Shown here piece after piece: positions 59,562-64,000 of a stretch of 64,000 bases of DNA. Where the stretch lies: NCBI RefSeq assembly GCF_003332825.1, contig NZ_QIRF01000018.1, forward strand, positions 1-64,000. Direction: 5' to 3'. Source of the stretch: Dyella sp. C9 (GTDB lineage: Bacteria; Pseudomonadota; Gammaproteobacteria; Xanthomonadales; Rhodanobacteraceae). Made by a program: the position numbers and the translations under genes. A model generated the notes under the pieces. That model was not told the DNA's origin. It saw only the letters and a program-made list of their open reading frames with translations, and did no database searches. Every line of letters begins with the position of its first letter. Position 1 is the first letter of the stretch.

Positions 59562-60389
59562 TTACTTCTGGCAGCGCGAGCACCAGAAGGTCGAACGCTG
59601 CCCCAGCACGACCTGCCTGATCGGCGTGCCGCATACGCGGCACGGCTCCCCTTCGCGGCCATACACCTGCAGCTCGCGGAAGAAGTAGCCCGGTGCGCCA
59701 TCGGGCTTGATGAAGTCGCGCAGCGTGGTGCCGCCACGCTCGATCGCCCAGGCCAGGATGCGCTTCACTTCGCCGGCAAGCCGTGCGTAGCGTGCGCGCG
59801 ATACCTCACCGGCCGGCCGGCGAGGATCGATGCCGGCGGCGAACAACGCCTCGCTGGCGTAGATGTTGCCCACGCCCACCACCACCGCGTTGTCCATCAG
59901 GAACAGCTTCACCGCGGCAGTGCGCCCGCGCGACAGGCGCCACAGCAGGTCGCCGTCGAAATCGTCGGTGAGCGGTTCGGGGCCCAGCGCCGCGAGCAGT
60001 TCGTGCGTCTCGCCAGGCGCTTGCCACAGCAGGCAACCGAAGCGACGGGCATCGGTGAAGCGCAGCACGCGCGGCCCTTCGGCGGACGTGGCTTCCAGCG
60101 CGATGTCCACGTGATCGTGCTTGGCGACCAGGGCATCCGGCGGCAGCACGCGCAACACGCCGGTCATGCCCAGGTGCAGCAGCGCGCTGCCCACGTGCGT
60201 GTGCAGCAGCAGGTATTTCGCGCGGCGTTCCACATCGAGGATGCGTTGGCCCGGCAGCAGATCGGTGATCTCCGGCGGTATCGGCCAGCGCAGGTCGGGG
60301 CGCCGCAACGTCACACCGGTGACGCGGCGCCCGATCAGGTGCGGGGCGATGCCACGCCGGGTGGTTTCGACTTCGGGTAATTCAGGCAC
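59562..60389 (-). CDS. mutM: Formamidopyrimidine-DNA glycosylase (MutM/Fpg)
   Basis: 275-aa base-excision glycosylase/AP lyase that removes 8-oxoguanine. Mature N-terminus would start at Pro2 ('PELPEVETTRRGI') with the catalytic Pro2 and Glu3. 'LLMDNAVVVGVGNIYASEALF' is the helix-two-turn-helix and the C-terminal zinc finger is C-x2-C-x16-C-x2-C ('CRVCG' ... 'CSRCQ'). Length is standard. Single gene, 35 bp after gnd on the same strand, so they may be co-transcribed. Confidence 0.97.
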   Translation of the reverse strand: MPELPEVETTRRGIAPHLIGRRVTGVTLRRPDLRWPIPPEITDLLPGQRILDVERRAKYLLLHTHVGSALLHLGMTGVLRVLPPDALVAKHDHVDIALEATSAEGPRVLRFTDARRFGCLLWQAPGETHELLAALGPEPLTDDFDGDLLWRLSRGRTAAVKLFLMDNAVVVGVGNIYASEALFAAGIDPRRPAGEVSRARYARLAGEVKRILAWAIERGGTTLRDFIKPDGAPGYFFRELQVYGREGEPCRVCGTPIRQVVLGQRSTFWCSRCQK

Positions 60390-60424
60390 GAGCGCCTCGA
60401 TTCAGCGGTTGAATGTAGGGGCGC

Positions 60425-61834
<1,410 letters not shown>

Positions 61835-61927
61835 GTCGTCGCTCCTGCCGGGGAATAGGCAACATATGGGGAAGGACGGCGACGGGCACAAGTGCGGGCC
61901 GGCGCCTTTCGCCGACGGGCGCCTGGC

Positions 61928-62419
61928 TCAGTGGGTCGGTACCGCCTCGCCGCTGGCGGGGCGCGGCGTGTAGCGCACCGATACCAGCGCCACGCGATCG
62001 CCCACGCGCACATAGCGCTGCGGGCCGGTCACCGAGGTTTCGCCAAACTCCAGTCGCTGGCCGTCCAGGCTCAGCACCGCCAGCGGCGGGGCCAGGCCGA
62101 TCCGGGCCGGCTCGAAGTCGCTGGCCGGGCGCCAGCTCAGCACCTCTGCCGCCGCGGCGTTCGCAAGTTCGTCCAGGCGTCCATCATCGGCATGCGCGGT
62201 GGCGTTGCCCTCGCGCCACCAGTGGCCATCGTGGCGGGTGTAGTGCTCGGCCGGGGCGTTGCCGATGCTGAGGTCGATGCGGGTGACCCGGGCTGGCGCC
62301 AACTGCAGCAGGGTGCCCGGCGCCGCGTCGGCGTCGCGCTGCCACTGCCATGCTGCGGCCGCCACCAGCACGATGGCGCCGCCGGTCAGCCACAGGCGTT
62401 GGCGTGTGGCCCGCTTCAT
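61928..62419 (-). CDS. Gldg-cluster associated membrane protein (DUF4340-like)
   Basis: 163 aa with one N-terminal transmembrane helix ('LWLTGGAIVLVAAAAW') and a periplasmic domain rich in beta-like strands ('VRVGDRVALVSVRY'). It looks like a short version of the DUF4340 proteins that accompany Gldg-type ABC transporters. The start codon overlaps the Gldg gene stop by 4 nt (62419-62416), so it is coupled. Family call tentative. Confidence 0.7.
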   Translation of the reverse strand: MKRATRQRLWLTGGAIVLVAAAAWQWQRDADAAPGTLLQLAPARVTRIDLSIGNAPAEHYTRHDGHWWREGNATAHADDGRLDELANAAAAEVLSWRPASDFEPARIGLAPPLAVLSLDGQRLEFGETSVTGPQRYVRVGDRVALVSVRYTPRPASGEAVPTH

Positions 62420-63774
62420 GCGCGACGGCGCCGCCAGGTGATCCAGCCGCCGGCCACGATCAACAGCAGCGGCAGCACCACCAGGAAGCCGAGCGACACC
62501 ATGCTCAGCTGCGCCTGCGAAATGCGCAGCACGCGGTCGGGCGCGCCTTGTGCCGGCGGCAGGTTGACCAGTACATCGTCGCCCAGCAGCCAGTCGAAAA
62601 TGCGCTGGCCCAGCGCGCGATTGCCGCCCATGCCGAGGACGGCATTGGACAGGAAGTCGCCGTCACCGATGATCACCACGCGCTGTTCGGCCTTGTCCGG
62701 GCTGGGCGAGAGGCGCGCCAGCGCAAAGCCGAAATCCAGCGGGCCCTTCAGCTCGCCCGCGGCGGCGTCATAGGCGATGGTGGAGGCATGCGCATTGTCG
62801 ATCGGCTTGAACTCGGTCCAGCTCTGCGCGCTCGAGCGCAGGAACGGCTTGACCTGCCAGTCGGTGCGCGCGGCCAGTGCCAGCGCGGACACCTGCGGGA
62901 ACTGGGTGCTGAGGTTGAAGCCCTTGGTGATGGCATGTTGCGGATAGTCGCCCAGCGCGATCATGCGCGGGTCGTTGAGGCCGAGCGCCGCGCCCTGGCC
63001 GTCCACCAGCACGCCCGGCAGCACGTGCACGCCCAGCATGGCGGCCAGCGGCTGCAGGTGCAGGTCATCGTTGGTCGGTTCGGTCAGCCACAGCAGGTTG
63101 CCGCCGTTGGCCACGTAGTCGCTAAGCGCCTTCAGTGCGCCCTCGGGCAGCGCGCGCTGCGGGCTGGCCAGCACCACCAGGTCGGTATGCAGCGGCACGG
63201 CGGTGACCTGCGCGAAGTTCAGCGGCACCGCGCGGATGCCGCTGCCCTGCAATTGCGCCACGAAGCTGCCCAGGTCCGCATTGCCCTTGTCGGCCGGACT
63301 GCGCTCGCCATCGCCGGAGATGAAGGCCACGATGCGATCGCTGCCGCGCAGCAGGTGCTCGAATGCGTTGGTGAGGCTGCGCTCGGACAGCTCGCTGAGG
63401 CGCTGCTCGCGGCCGTGGTAATGGATGATCATCATGCCGTCCACCGCTACGCCCAGCTCGCGCATCGCCGCCGGATCCTGCTGCGGATCGACGAAGCGCA
63501 GGGTGAGGTCCGGCTTCACCCGCTGGTAGCGCCCAAGGAAGCTGGCCACGCTGCTGCGCAGGTCGCCCTGCGGGTTGGCATAGCTGACGATCTCCACCGG
63601 ACCATCCATCGCGTGCAGCACGGCGCGGCTTTCGGACGAAAGCGTGGCGCGTCCGCCGTAGGTCCAGTCGGCCACGTGGTCGTAGCGCGTGGAGAGGTAG
63701 CCGATGGCGCCCGCGCAGGCCAGCAGCAGCAGCGCGAACAGCCAGCCGTTCAGTCGTCGGATCAGGCGTGCCAT
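62416..63774 (-). CDS. Gldg-family ABC transporter auxiliary protein
   Basis: 452 aa with an N-terminal and a C-terminal transmembrane helix (about 10-30 and 425-445) flanking a large periplasmic domain. 'RIVAFISGDGERSPADKGNADL' and 'VVLASPQRALPEGALKALSDYVANGGNLLWL' resemble the GldG/ABC-auxiliary (PF09822) core, a glutamine-amidotransferase-like fold without catalytic residues evident. In Bacteroidetes GldG helps gliding; elsewhere its role with the ABC permease is unknown. It overlaps the ABC permease stop by one base (TGATG). Confidence 0.85.
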   Translation of the reverse strand: MARLIRRLNGWLFALLLLACAGAIGYLSTRYDHVADWTYGGRATLSSESRAVLHAMDGPVEIVSYANPQGDLRSSVASFLGRYQRVKPDLTLRFVDPQQDPAAMRELGVAVDGMMIIHYHGREQRLSELSERSLTNAFEHLLRGSDRIVAFISGDGERSPADKGNADLGSFVAQLQGSGIRAVPLNFAQVTAVPLHTDLVVLASPQRALPEGALKALSDYVANGGNLLWLTEPTNDDLHLQPLAAMLGVHVLPGVLVDGQGAALGLNDPRMIALGDYPQHAITKGFNLSTQFPQVSALALAARTDWQVKPFLRSSAQSWTEFKPIDNAHASTIAYDAAAGELKGPLDFGFALARLSPSPDKAEQRVVIIGDGDFLSNAVLGMGGNRALGQRIFDWLLGDDVLVNLPPAQGAPDRVLRISQAQLSMVSLGFLVVLPLLLIVAGGWITWRRRRA

Positions 63775-64000
63775 CAGCCGCGCTCCTTTTCCGCGGCGAG
63801 CCGCTGGGTAGCCAGGGCAAGCGCCACCGCGATCACCAGCACGAACCAGACGACGTCGGCGCTGGAGACCAGTCCGCGCACCAGCGTGTCCAGGTGGGTG
63901 CTCATCGACAGCCAGTTGAACAGGCCATTGTTGAGGCCGGCCATCAACGCACCGACGTTGAGGCTGACCAGGGCCAGGCCGAGCATCAGGCTCGCCGCGG
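63774..64000 (-). CDS. ABC transporter permease (ABC-2/Gldf-like), partial
   Basis: Only the C-terminal about 75 residues are in the window; the gene runs off the right edge. Two hydrophobic segments are separated by a short loop ('FNWLSMSTHLDTLVRGLVSS'), the usual end of ABC-2 type permeases paired with Gldg. The stop overlaps the Gldg start (TGATG), so the genes are translationally coupled. An ABC ATPase gene is expected beyond the edge. Confidence 0.8.
   Translation of the reverse strand, partial: AASLMLGLALVSLNVGALMAGLNNGLFNWLSMSTHLDTLVRGLVSSADVVWFVLVIAVALALATQRLAAEKERG

Overview
This window is GC-rich, gene-dense chromosomal DNA with no rRNA, tRNA, CRISPR array, prophage or transposase that I can see. 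Gene content and repeat style suggest a gammaproteobacterium of the Xanthomonadales/Lysobacterales, most likely a Rhodanobacteraceae relative of Dyella, Luteibacter, Rhodanobacter or Frateuria. The supporting signs are E. coli-type PssA, PlsB, UbiJ-UbiB and TtcA, paired S10 peptidases, many outward-facing hydrolases, and scattered GTAGGAGCGC palindromes. The assignment is inferred from family knowledge; no search was run.

Layout. 1-2 kb: a poly-C tract, then a CPA1 antiporter with an RCK-like tail. 2-6.3 kb: the glyoxylate shunt (aceB then aceA, minus strand) with a divergent LysR regulator. 6.4-11.9 kb: a leftward block with a LysE exporter, an acyltransferase, arfB, truC, ubiB-ubiJ and trmL. 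12.4-15.8 kb: an M16 peptidase and a DUF4156 lipoprotein. 15.9-19.8 kb: a MarR-controlled efflux operon (FUSC pump, DUF1656, HlyD adaptor) with a clear promoter and operator. 20-26.7 kb: pssA, a GNAT enzyme, a YdcH-like protein, ttcA, an aromatic/aspartate aminotransferase, rdgC and a YgjP-type metallopeptidase.

26.8-35.8 kb holds secreted or envelope hydrolases: an alpha/beta hydrolase, an M1 aminopeptidase, an EF-hand protein, and a tightly overlapped operon of two S10 carboxypeptidase-like proteins plus a Tat-exported phosphoesterase. 35.8-43.6 kb is an accessory stretch: a MASE1 membrane protein with a degenerate kinase end, an Lrp regulator divergent from an EamA-cupin-GST operon, and a group of small membrane proteins. 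43.7-52.4 kb: ubiE, an exported amidohydrolase, plsB, an e(P4)-type phosphatase, a candidate structured RNA and an AI-2E family permease. 52.9-64 kb: a TonB-dependent receptor, rep, tdk, mutM, gnd and the start of a Gldg-type ABC cluster that runs off the right edge.

The less ordinary signals are non-coding. These are (i) a family of GTAGGAGCGC palindromes between genes, one of which separates aceB from aceA and one of which supplies the trmL stop codon; (ii) two CRP/Clp-like sites, one matching the TGTGA-N6-TCACA consensus; (iii) well-formed palindromes upstream of the MarR, LysR and Lrp genes; (iv) a three-hairpin, terminator-ended candidate RNA at 50.1-50.26 kb; and (v) the interrupted poly-C tract abutting a perfect TATAAT. 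No wholly new multi-gene system is evident. The best candidates for undescribed biology are the S10-S10-phosphoesterase operon, the MASE1 protein with its Clp-like site, and the candidate RNA.
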